From: an uncultured Christensenellaceae bacterium
GTDB taxonomy: Bacteria; Bacillota; Clostridia; Christensenellales; Borkfalkiaceae
Direction: 5' to 3'
Length of the DNA: 64,000 nucleotides
Assembly: GCA_910587365.1 (NCBI GenBank)
Contig: CAJUKJ010000001.1
Coordinates: forward strand, 117,808 to 181,807
Numbering within the stretch: the stretch's first letter is position 1; each line of letters opens with the position of its first letter. Below the pieces are notes generated by a model. The model searched no databases and was not told the DNA's origin. It was given only the letters and a program-made list of their open reading frames with translations. Position numbers and translations under genes: made by a program. This document shows positions 17,561 to 25,243 of the stretch, one piece after another.

Positions 17561-17830
17561 ATGCGTGCAGTAGTGACGGTAGTCGGAAAAGATAAAACAG
17601 GTATAATTGCAAAAGTCAGTGCTTTTCTTTCTGAAAAAAGCGTTAATATTTTGGATATAAGCCAAACGATTTTGCAGGAATATTTTGCAATGATAATGAT
17701 AGTTGATTTATCGGAATCTTCGGTACAGCTTTCAAAGCTTGCAGACGAGTGCAATGATTTGGGCAAAAAGATAGGTATGTCTATACACGTCCAACACGAA
17801 GAAATATTTAATGCAATGCACAAAATTTAA
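17561..17830 (+). CDS. ACT domain protein (UPF0237 family)
   Basis: 89 residues forming a single ACT domain, a small ligand-sensing fold. It begins AVVTVVGKDKTGIIAKVSAF, as in the UPF0237/GcvR-like family. The SD CGGAGA lies ahead of the ATG. The next gene, nine bases downstream, is its conserved DUF711 (PFL family) partner. The ligand is probably an amino acid, which is inference from other ACT domains. Confidence 0.92.
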   Translation: MRAVVTVVGKDKTGIIAKVSAFLSEKSVNILDISQTILQEYFAMIMIVDLSESSVQLSKLADECNDLGKKIGMSIHVQHEEIFNAMHKI

Positions 17831-17839
17831 GAGGTACTT

Positions 17840-19195
17840 ATGTTTAATTACGGCGACGTACTGGAAACAATTAATATGGTAGAGAGGGAACACCTCGACA
17901 TCAGAACGGTAACGATGGGTATTTCTCTTTTGCCGTGTATAAGAGGTTCTGCCGAACAAACGGCAAAACAAGTTTATGATACCGTATGTAAAAAAGCTGA
18001 AAATATAGTTAAAGTCACATCGGATCTTTCGCGTGAATACGGAATACCGATTGTAAATAAGCGCGTTTCGGTAACGCCTGCCGCGTTAATCTGCGCATCT
18101 TTTGCCGATAAATCCTATTTGATAGGAAAGGCACTTGACGATGCTGCCAAGGAACTTGGTATAGATTTTCTGGGCGGCTATTCCGCACTTGTCCATAAAG
18201 GAATGGCGGACTATGAAAAACAGTTTATTTTAACAATCCCGGAAGTTCTCGCCAACACCGACAGATTATGCTCTTCGGTAAATATAGGCTCGTCTAAATC
18301 AGGCATTAATATGGATGCCGTTAAATTGATGGGGGGAATTGTTAAAGAAACTGCAAAAAAAACGGCGGACAGGGACGGGTTCGGTTGTGCTAAGCTCGTA
18401 GTTTTCTGTAATGCTGTTGAGGACAATCCCTTTATGGCGGGAGCCTTTCACGGCGTGGGCGAAAGCGGTACGGTAATTAACGTGGGCGTTTCCGGACCGG
18501 GCGTGGTTCAGCATGCTATTGAAGCTAGTCCCGACGCAAATTTAAGCGATCTTGCGGAAATGATTAAACGCACTGCGTTTAAAATTACCCGTGCAGGTCA
18601 GCTTATAGCAAGGGAAGCGGCAAAACGTCTTAATGCCGAGTTCGGGATTGTTGATTTATCGCTCGCTCCCACACCCGCAAGGGGAGATTCGGTTGCGCAG
18701 ATATTAGAGGAAATGGGGCTTGAAAGCGTTGGGACGCACGGCACAACCGCGTGCCTTGCTATGCTTAACGACGCGGTAAAGAAAGGCGGGGTAATGGCAA
18801 GTTCGCGTGTCGGCGGACTTTCTGGTGCATTTATACCCGTTTCAGAAGATATCGGAATGATTGAAGCTGCCGAGCGCGGTTCGCTTTGTTTGGACAAGCT
18901 TGAAGCTATGACGGCAGTATGTTCAGTAGGGCTTGATATGATAGCTGTTCCGGGCGATACTCCGTCTTCCACGATTAGCGCGATAATTGCAGACGAAGCG
19001 GCAATCGGTATGATAAACAATAAAACTACCGCAGTCAGAATAATTCCCGCTCCCAATAAAACGGTTGGCGATTGCGTGAATTTCGGAGGGCTTTTAGGGC
19101 GTGCGCCAATTATGCCTGTTCATAATGAATCGTCTGAAAAATTTATAGCAAGAGGCGGACTTATTCCCGCCCCCATACATTCAAATAAAAATTAA
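17840..19195 (+). CDS. PFL family protein (DUF711/UPF0210)
   Basis: 451 residues of the UPF0210 family, distantly related in fold to glycyl-radical enzymes such as pyruvate formate-lyase but with no known glycyl-radical activity. Recognised from [18 protein letters not shown], the Gly-rich [22 protein letters not shown] and [11 protein letters not shown] near the C terminus. Function unresolved. Paired with the ACT protein upstream in many Firmicutes. SD AGAGG precedes the ATG. Confidence 0.93.
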   Translation: MFNYGDVLETINMVEREHLDIRTVTMGISLLPCIRGSAEQTAKQVYDTVCKKAENIVKVTSDLSREYGIPIVNKRVSVTPAALICASFADKSYLIGKALDDAAKELGIDFLGGYSALVHKGMADYEKQFILTIPEVLANTDRLCSSVNIGSSKSGINMDAVKLMGGIVKETAKKTADRDGFGCAKLVVFCNAVEDNPFMAGAFHGVGESGTVINVGVSGPGVVQHAIEASPDANLSDLAEMIKRTAFKITRAGQLIAREAAKRLNAEFGIVDLSLAPTPARGDSVAQILEEMGLESVGTHGTTACLAMLNDAVKKGGVMASSRVGGLSGAFIPVSEDIGMIEAAERGSLCLDKLEAMTAVCSVGLDMIAVPGDTPSSTISAIIADEAAIGMINNKTTAVRIIPAPNKTVGDCVNFGGLLGRAPIMPVHNESSEKFIARGGLIPAPIHSNKN

Positions 19196-19207
19196 GAGGT
19201 TAGAAGA

Positions 19208-20983
19208 TTGAAAAGAAACGAAGTTAAAGAGCAATACAAATGGAAAACAGATGATATATTCTCTTCGGATGAAGATTGGGAAAGGCAGTTTGCAAAAGCG
19301 GAAAAGTCGCTTGATTTATCGAAATTTGCAGGAACGCTTCACGATAGCGATAAGCTTTTACAATTTTTTAAAGAGGATGAAAAGTTCAGTATTCTTCTTG
19401 AAACGCTTGGTATATATGCACATCTTAAACATGACGAAGATACGGCAGTTTCCAAATATAGTGCATATTTTGCAAAAATAGGTGCTTTATATGCCAAATA
19501 TTCTACCGAGCTTGCTTTTTTCGACCCTGAAATGGCTAAGCAAGATGAAAAATATTTAAAATCGCTTATTTCCGATAAAAGATTCAGTGATTACGAATAC
19601 ATTTTAAAAAAAATAATAAAGCGTAAAGCCCATACGATTTCCGAGAAGGAAGAAAGGCTTATCGGTATGGCGGGCGAAATTTTTGAAACGTTTAATGAAA
19701 CTTTCGGTATGATTGACAATATCGAATTGCCGTTGTCTGAAATTGAATGGGAGGGCAAAAAAACAAAGATAAGCCACGGTCTTTACGGCATAATTTTGCA
19801 TTCGGACAACAGGGAAAAGCGCAAAGAAGTTTACGAAAAATATTATGGGGCATATACTTCGCTTATAAATACTTTAAGATCCGTTTATTACGGTAACGTC
19901 AAAAAAGACGTGTATTTAAGTAAAGTGTATAAATATAATTCCTGTTTGGAGCGCGCGCTTTTTGATGAGGATGTGGACAGGTCGGTTTACGACAATTTAC
20001 TTAAAACAGTTGACGCCAATCTTCCTTCTATGCACCGTTACGTTGCAGACAGAAAAAAAATTCTCGGTTACGACAAGTTATATTTTTACGATATCAACGC
20101 TCCGCTTGTTTCAGGTTCGGATTTCAAGCTTCCTTATGATGAAGCTTACGAGTATGTGGTCAACGGGCTTGCTCCGCTCGGAAAAGAATATCAGGCGCTG
20201 TTAAAGAAAGGTCACAATGAACGCTGGATAGACGTTGAGGAAACCGAAGGTAAAAGAAGCGGGGCATATAGTGCTTATTGTCCGAACGTTCATCCGTTTG
20301 TGCTTTTGAATTATACTCAAACTACTTTTGATATGTTTACCATAGCCCACGAGATGGGGCATTCGTTACACAGTTACTTTTCAAGTAAAAACCAGCCGTA
20401 TGCAAAATCAAATTATACGATTTTTGTTGCCGAAGTTGCAAGCACGGTAAACGAAGTTTTGCTTTTAAAGCATATGCTTGCCAACGCTACGGACGAAAAA
20501 TTAAAGAAATATCTTTTGAATTATTACCTTGATAGTATTCGCGCCACATTGCACAGGCAGACTATGTTTGCGGAATTTGAGTACGGTGCTCACGCTATGG
20601 CGGAAAAGGGAGAGCCGCTTACCACCGAAAATTTATGCAAGCTTTATGCCGATATCGGTAAAAAGTATTACGGTAATGATATAGAGCATGATTACAACAT
20701 TTCCTGTGAGTGGGCGAGAATACCTCATTTTTACAGGTCGTTCTACGTATATAAATACGCTACGGGTATCATTTCGGCAATAAATATAGCAAACCGTATA
20801 CTTACCGAAGGGCAAAGCGTGGTAAATGATTATTTCAAATTCCTTTCAGGCGGCTCGTCTACCGACCCTGTTTCACTTTTAAAACTTGCAGGGGTAGATC
20901 TTACGACTCAAAAGCCATACGACTTTGCAATGCGTGAGTTTGATAAAACCCTTAAGGAATTTGAGAAATTAATGGGAATATAG
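19208..20983 (+). CDS. pepF: Oligoendopeptidase F (M3 family)
   Basis: 591 residues, a cytoplasmic zinc metallopeptidase that cuts oligopeptides of roughly 7-17 residues. The zinc motif HEMGH is at 381-385, with the third ligand region FVAEVASTVNEVLL downstream, and the N-terminal helical M3 domain is complete. TTG start with GAGG just upstream. It is followed six bases later by dnaB, which has no clear SD of its own, so the two may be co-transcribed. Confidence 0.95.
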   Translation: MKRNEVKEQYKWKTDDIFSSDEDWERQFAKAEKSLDLSKFAGTLHDSDKLLQFFKEDEKFSILLETLGIYAHLKHDEDTAVSKYSAYFAKIGALYAKYSTELAFFDPEMAKQDEKYLKSLISDKRFSDYEYILKKIIKRKAHTISEKEERLIGMAGEIFETFNETFGMIDNIELPLSEIEWEGKKTKISHGLYGIILHSDNREKRKEVYEKYYGAYTSLINTLRSVYYGNVKKDVYLSKVYKYNSCLERALFDEDVDRSVYDNLLKTVDANLPSMHRYVADRKKILGYDKLYFYDINAPLVSGSDFKLPYDEAYEYVVNGLAPLGKEYQALLKKGHNERWIDVEETEGKRSGAYSAYCPNVHPFVLLNYTQTTFDMFTIAHEMGHSLHSYFSSKNQPYAKSNYTIFVAEVASTVNEVLLLKHMLANATDEKLKKYLLNYYLDSIRATLHRQTMFAEFEYGAHAMAEKGEPLTTENLCKLYADIGKKYYGNDIEHDYNISCEWARIPHFYRSFYVYKYATGIISAINIANRILTEGQSVVNDYFKFLSGGSSTDPVSLLKLAGVDLTTQKPYDFAMREFDKTLKEFEKLMGI

Positions 20984-20989
20984 AGTACT

Positions 20990-22441
20990 ATGTCAGACAA
21001 AAACAATATTATGCCCAATAATTTGGACGCCGAACAGGCTCTTTTGGGCTGTATGCTTATCGATAACGATATCCTTGCAGAAGTATTGGAGCAGCTTGAT
21101 AAAAACGATTTTTATCAGGAATCGCACCAATACGTGCTTTCGGCAATGAAGATGGTTTTTGCCGAGCGAAAGCCTGTAGATATCGTAACGCTTTGCGATA
21201 AGCTTGAAAGTGAGGGCAATCTTAAAAATGCGGGCGGTGTATCATACGTTTCGGAACTTGCCCAGATAACGCCTTTTGCTGCTAACTATAAGTATTATTT
21301 GGATATCGTTAAGCGTGACAGCATTAACAGAAGTCTTATTCGCGCTGCAAGAGATATTGCAGAGTTTTCCAAGACGAGCGACGATATTGTAAAGAGTGTA
21401 CAGTTTGCCGAAGAGCGGATATATAACGTTTCAAGGACAAACGATTCTTCCACAGTCAAAGACATTCGCGAGGGCAGTGGCATTAACGCCGTTTTGGATA
21501 AGTTTGAAAAGCTTGCAAAGGATAAGGATGCATTTAAGGGTATATCCACGGGGTTTACGCATCTTGACCGTATGACTAACGGTCTGCAAAGGTCGGATTT
21601 AATAGTTTTGGCGGCCCGTCCCGGTATGGGAAAAACTTCGCTTTCGATGAATATTGTTGAAAACGCGGCGTTGGGCAGCGATGCGGTTTGCGCCGTATTT
21701 TCGTTGGAAATGCCTGAGGTGCAGATAATTCAAAGGTTGATTTGCAGTTCGGCAAACGTAAGTATGGCGGCGGCTCTTTCAGGTAAGCTTACGCCTAACG
21801 ACTGGAAAAAGCTTGTCAAGGCAAGCGATAAATTAAGACAAAGCAGAATTAATATAGACGATTCTTCAAGGGTAACCCCTGCGGAAATTCTTTCAAAATG
21901 CCGCAGAATAAAATCTAAAAACAACGGCAGATTAGACCTTGTTATGATTGACTACATACAGCTTATGGAAAGCGGTAAAAAAGGAGGCGACCAGAACAGA
22001 ACGCAAGAGGTCGCGGCGATTACGCGTGAGCTTAAAATTATGGCAAAAGAGCTGAACGTTCCTGTTATCGCGCTTTCACAGTTAAGGCGTATACAGTCTG
22101 CTGAACCACAGCTTTCCGATTTGCGTGAATCCGGCGCGATAGAGCAGGACGCCGACATTGTTATGTTTATTAACCGTCCTGACGTAGCCGCTTCGGAAGA
22201 AGAGATGGAAAAGAAGCACATAACTAAGGGTATGGCGGAATTAATTGTCGCTAAACATAGAAACGGAAGCACTGGCAGAATTAAGCTGCGTTTCAAGGGC
22301 GAACTTACAAAGTTTGTCAATCCCGAACGCGATGAAGAAATGCAGCCTCCTCCGGAAGAAGGTTTCATACCGGTTCCCGAAGACGCGCCTCCTGTTGAGG
22401 AAGAATTTACTCCTCCCGATGATGAGGAAATGCCTTTTTAA
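20990..22441 (+). CDS. dnaB: Replicative DNA helicase DnaB
   Basis: 483 residues. The N-terminal DnaG-interacting domain starts NNLDAEQALLGCML (about 11-24). The RecA-like ATPase carries Walker A ARPGMGKTS at about 209-217, Walker B DLVMIDYIQLM, and the arginine-finger region LRESGAIEQDADIV. A Glu/Pro-rich tail closes the protein. It unwinds DNA at the replication fork as a hexamer. The SD is weak (GAGTA). The DnaD-like protein at 13.3-15 kb is a plausible loading partner. Confidence 0.97.
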   Translation: MSDKNNIMPNNLDAEQALLGCMLIDNDILAEVLEQLDKNDFYQESHQYVLSAMKMVFAERKPVDIVTLCDKLESEGNLKNAGGVSYVSELAQITPFAANYKYYLDIVKRDSINRSLIRAARDIAEFSKTSDDIVKSVQFAEERIYNVSRTNDSSTVKDIREGSGINAVLDKFEKLAKDKDAFKGISTGFTHLDRMTNGLQRSDLIVLAARPGMGKTSLSMNIVENAALGSDAVCAVFSLEMPEVQIIQRLICSSANVSMAAALSGKLTPNDWKKLVKASDKLRQSRINIDDSSRVTPAEILSKCRRIKSKNNGRLDLVMIDYIQLMESGKKGGDQNRTQEVAAITRELKIMAKELNVPVIALSQLRRIQSAEPQLSDLRESGAIEQDADIVMFINRPDVAASEEEMEKKHITKGMAELIVAKHRNGSTGRIKLRFKGELTKFVNPERDEEMQPPPEEGFIPVPEDAPPVEEEFTPPDDEEMPF

Positions 22442-22443
22442 TT

Positions 22444-23436
22444 ATGCAGACGCGTATTTTGCCAATCGACGAAAATTCGTTGAAATTATCTGAAAAAATT
22501 ATATTGAACGGCGGTACGGTGGCTTTTCCTACGGAAACAGTATACGGTCTTGGTGCAAATGCATTTGACGGCTTGGCGGTAAAAAACGTATTCAAAATAA
22601 AAGGGCGTCCCAACGATAACCCGCTTATTGTCCACGTTCATAAGGATTACGACATTTTAAATCTCGTTTCTTATGTCCCTGAGTATGCAAAGTCGCTTGC
22701 AAAAGCTTTCCTGCCGGGACCGCTCACAATGGTTTATAAAAGCAAAGGCGTTGTCAGCAGCGCAGTTTCATGCGGACTTGATACGATTGCCGTGCGTATT
22801 CCTTCGCACGATGGGGCGCAGAAGTTTTTGAAGTACCTGAATTTGCCGATAGCAGCTCCATCTGCAAACATTTCTAAACACGTAAGCCCTGTAACAGCGG
22901 AACACGTCTATTCTGATCTTGACGGCAAAGTCGAAGTAATCCTTGACGGCGGTAAATGTTCTGGTGGAATAGAAAGTACCGTTCTTGATTGTACGGGAGA
23001 AATTCCTGTGGTTTTAAGAAGCGGGCTTATTACCCGTGATATGATTGCAAAAGTCGTCGGCGATTGCGGCGAATATGTTTTAAAAGAAGGCGAAAAAGCA
23101 CGCTCCCCCGGAATGAAGTATAAGCATTATTCGCCCAATTGCAAAACTATGCTGTTTAGTTATGCCGAGTGTGAAAAAGCTGTTGAACGGTATTATAAAT
23201 ACAATGCTGAAGGTATGAATACCTACATTCTTTGCGACGGGCAGACGGCAAATTCTATTAACGTCGATAAAGTTTTAAATCTCGGAAATTCCGATTATGA
23301 AATAGCTTCAAATCTCTACTATATGCTCCGTGAGGGCGAAAGAAAGGCGCAGATGATTATTGCGGTTGCACCCCAAAAGCAAGACGGAGTTATGGCAGGG
23401 GTAATGAATAGGCTTATAAAGGCGTGTAAAGATTAA
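22444..23436 (+). CDS. sua5: Threonylcarbamoyl-AMP synthase (Sua5 type)
   Basis: 330 residues, made of an N-terminal YrdC domain (about 1-200) and a C-terminal Sua5 domain. It makes threonylcarbamoyl-AMP from threonine, bicarbonate and ATP for the t6A37 tRNA modification. Visible motifs include FPTETVYGLGANAF, KIKGRPNDNPLIVHV and the linker RSPGMKYKHYSP typical of Sua5. It starts two bases after dnaB and is followed by ywlE and rpiB in the order common in Firmicutes. Confidence 0.95.
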   Translation: MQTRILPIDENSLKLSEKIILNGGTVAFPTETVYGLGANAFDGLAVKNVFKIKGRPNDNPLIVHVHKDYDILNLVSYVPEYAKSLAKAFLPGPLTMVYKSKGVVSSAVSCGLDTIAVRIPSHDGAQKFLKYLNLPIAAPSANISKHVSPVTAEHVYSDLDGKVEVILDGGKCSGGIESTVLDCTGEIPVVLRSGLITRDMIAKVVGDCGEYVLKEGEKARSPGMKYKHYSPNCKTMLFSYAECEKAVERYYKYNAEGMNTYILCDGQTANSINVDKVLNLGNSDYEIASNLYYMLREGERKAQMIIAVAPQKQDGVMAGVMNRLIKACKD

Positions 23437-23437
23437 A

Positions 23438-23890
23438 ATGAAAAGGAAAAAAGTGTTGTTTATTTGCACGGGCAATACTTGCCGTAGCCCTATGGCGGAA
23501 GCATTGCTTCGTGACAAAATCAAGAAAAATAAAATAAAGTGGTGGGACGTAGCTTCCTGCGGTATTCAAGCCGATATCGGAGGGACTATCAGTCCTAACA
23601 GTAAATCCGCATTACAGGAAGTCGGAATTTCGGTTGATAAATTTGTTCCCAGACAGCTTTCCCAAAAACACATTACGGGAAGTACTTTAGTTGTTTGTAT
23701 GACGGCGAGCCAAAAACAGATGCTTGAAGACTGCGGAAACGTTGTTTGCGTAAGGGACATTTGCGGTTACGATATTCCCGACCCATACGGTATGGATATT
23801 GAAGCTTATCGCATTACGCGTGACGCGCTTTCTCTTGCTTGCGATTACATTATTAAAAATTATATTTTAGTTTATAAGGAGAGTTTATGA
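23438..23890 (+). CDS. ywlE: Low-molecular-weight phosphatase, likely protein-arginine phosphatase
   Basis: 150 residues of the LMW protein phosphatase fold. The P-loop CTGNTCRS is at 10-17, and its Thr at position 11 is the feature that separates arginine phosphatase YwlE from tyrosine phosphatases. The general acid Asp is in DIPDPYG near the C-terminal third. It probably removes phosphate from phosphoarginine, reversing McsB. Its stop overlaps rpiB by four bases. Confidence 0.88.
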   Translation: MKRKKVLFICTGNTCRSPMAEALLRDKIKKNKIKWWDVASCGIQADIGGTISPNSKSALQEVGISVDKFVPRQLSQKHITGSTLVVCMTASQKQMLEDCGNVVCVRDICGYDIPDPYGMDIEAYRITRDALSLACDYIIKNYILVYKESL

Positions 23891-24336
23891 AAATAGCTGT
23901 TGCTTGTGACCACGGCGGTCTTAATTTAAAAAATGAGGTAATAAATTACCTTAAAGAACACGGCTACGAATATGTCAATTTCGGAACTGACACCGATGAC
24001 AGTTGCGATTATCCCGACTTAGCTTTGCCTGCTGCCGAAGCTGTTGCCTCGGGTAAATGCGAAAAAGGGATTATAATCTGTTCTACCGGCATAGGCGTTT
24101 CAATGGTTGCAAATAAAGTACCGGGGGTCAGGTGCGCACATTGTCACGACAGCTATTGTGCGGAATTTACCCGCCGCCATAACGATGCGAACGTTCTTGC
24201 TATGGGCGAAAAGGTTGTAGGGGTAGGTTACGCATTGAAAATTGTGGAAACATTTTTAACAACCGAGTTTGAGGGTGGAAGACATCAGCGCAGGGTGGAT
24301 AAAATTACCGCAATAGAAAAAAAATATTGCAAATAA
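23887..24336 (+). CDS. rpiB: Ribose-5-phosphate isomerase B
   Basis: 149 residues of RpiB, interconverting ribose 5-phosphate and ribulose 5-phosphate in the pentose phosphate pathway. Substrate-phosphate and catalytic motifs are present: CDHGG at 7-11, CSTGIGVSM with the catalytic Cys near 69, and RRHNDANVLAMG. LacAB/sugar-specific homologues exist, but the context favours RpiB. SD AAGGAG lies inside the end of ywlE. Confidence 0.95.
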   Translation: MKIAVACDHGGLNLKNEVINYLKEHGYEYVNFGTDTDDSCDYPDLALPAAEAVASGKCEKGIIICSTGIGVSMVANKVPGVRCAHCHDSYCAEFTRRHNDANVLAMGEKVVGVGYALKIVETFLTTEFEGGRHQRRVDKITAIEKKYCK

Positions 24337-24377
24337 TTTACCGTAAAGTACACATATTAACTGTACGGAGGTAAATT

Positions 24378-24530
24378 ATGAAATTAAATTGCGGTGATAT
24401 TTGCCCTAAGTCGGGTGCTTATAAAGTAATCGACGGAAAAGGCAATACCATAAATTCCGTTTGGGTAGGAGAGGGTGAAACTATGCCCCCTACACAGTAT
24501 TCGGATTGCCATTATGAATCCGAATCTTAA
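24378..24530 (+). CDS. Small YjzC-like protein
   Basis: A 50-residue protein too short for usual gene calling, with a strong SD (GGAGG, seven bases before the ATG). It begins MKLNCGDICPKSGAYKVIDG, resembling the small YjzC-type proteins of Firmicutes, with Cys at 5, 9 and 44. Possible metal or redox site; function unknown. It is followed by a hairpin. Confidence 0.65.
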   Translation: MKLNCGDICPKSGAYKVIDGKGNTINSVWVGEGETMPPTQYSDCHYESES

Positions 24531-24553
24531 TTTAAAATACTTTCGGAAAAATG

Positions 24554-24586
24554 CACCCTCTTACGATTGCTCGTAAGAGGGTGTTT
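24554..24586 (+). terminator. Hairpin after the YjzC-like gene
   Basis: Thirteen-base perfect stem (24554-24566 and 24571-24583) with a four-base loop, followed by only three T residues. Probably the operon terminator. Confidence 0.65.
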
Positions 24587-24639
24587 GCCGTAAAGGCAAG
24601 TTGATTTTTTCAGTATTGTATATCATAGACTAAAATAAC

Positions 24640-24667
24640 TTGACAATCTTACAAAATTGATTATAAT
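24640..24667 (+). promoter_or_regulatory. Promoter for tRNA-Leu(CAG)
   Basis: TTGACA (24640-24645), 16 bases, TATAAT (24662-24667), about 11 bases before the tRNA. Confidence 0.8.
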
Positions 24668-24678
24668 AATTAATGTTT

Positions 24679-24761
24679 GCGGACGTGGCGGAATTGGCAG
24701 ACGCGCAGGTTTCAGGTTCCTGTGGGCAACCGTGGGGGTTCAAGTCCCTTCGTCCGCACCA
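24679..24761 (+). tRNA. tRNA-Leu (CAG)
   Basis: An 83-base class II tRNA with acceptor GCGGACG/CGTCCGC, long variable arm, anticodon loop TTCAGGT (anticodon CAG), A73 and encoded CCA. The last anticodon-stem pair is a U-U mismatch. Confidence 0.93.
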
Positions 24762-25124
24762 ACATTTTTGATAATCTTAACACAAAATACCGATTATCAG
24801 CTTAAAAAGCAACCGATTTGTTATAAAGTTTCAATGGCTTTTGCAAGCGGTTGCTTTTTGATATTGATTTTTTGGGTACGTTTTGGGTATGCCATTTAAA
24901 AATCAGTCGATTAACGTAAGAACTTCATTGTATTATTGCCGTAATTTTGCCGTAAGAATTTAATATTTAATTAGAAACATTTTTGCAAAAATGCCATAGC
25001 GGTAAATAATTACAAACTATGATGTTTACACCGATTGCTTGTCTTTTGTCGTGGTGTTTTGTATTAACTAAATTTTATATAAATTAACAAATTTACAGAT
25101 TTTGTAAAAAACTATTTTCAAATG
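24762..25124. other. Spacer between tRNA-Leu and adhE, with an inverted repeat
   Basis: No gene seen. Bases 24804-24815 and 24848-24859 are perfect 12-bp inverted repeats (AAAAAGCAACCG and complement) separated by 32 bases and followed by TTTTT, so this may terminate the tRNA transcript. Just after it, TTTTGGGTA occurs twice in tandem (24870-24889), which resembles leftover DNA at a tRNA integration site but is not proof. Confidence 0.4.
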
Positions 25125-25180
25125 TTGACGGACGCATTTTTATTTGATACTATTTTATCGATAAATAAATACCGATAAAA
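25125..25180 (+). promoter_or_regulatory. Probable adhE promoter with overlapping inverted repeat
   Basis: TTGACG (25125-25130), 17 bases, TACTAT (25148-25153). Overlapping and downstream is an inverted repeat TTTTATCG (25153-25160) / CGATAAAA (25173-25180), placed where a repressor would block initiation. It does not match the Rex consensus well; the regulator is unknown. Confidence 0.5.
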
Positions 25181-25243
25181 ACTTATTACATTTATCACAT
25201 ATTATATCGTGTATGAAAATTTTATTTAATATAGGAGAACAGT

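Noticed and set aside
24657..24899. An 80-codon frame across the tRNA-Leu(CAG)
   Set aside because: The frame (containing GRGGIGRRAGF) is a translation of the tRNA itself and runs into a spacer; no SD.
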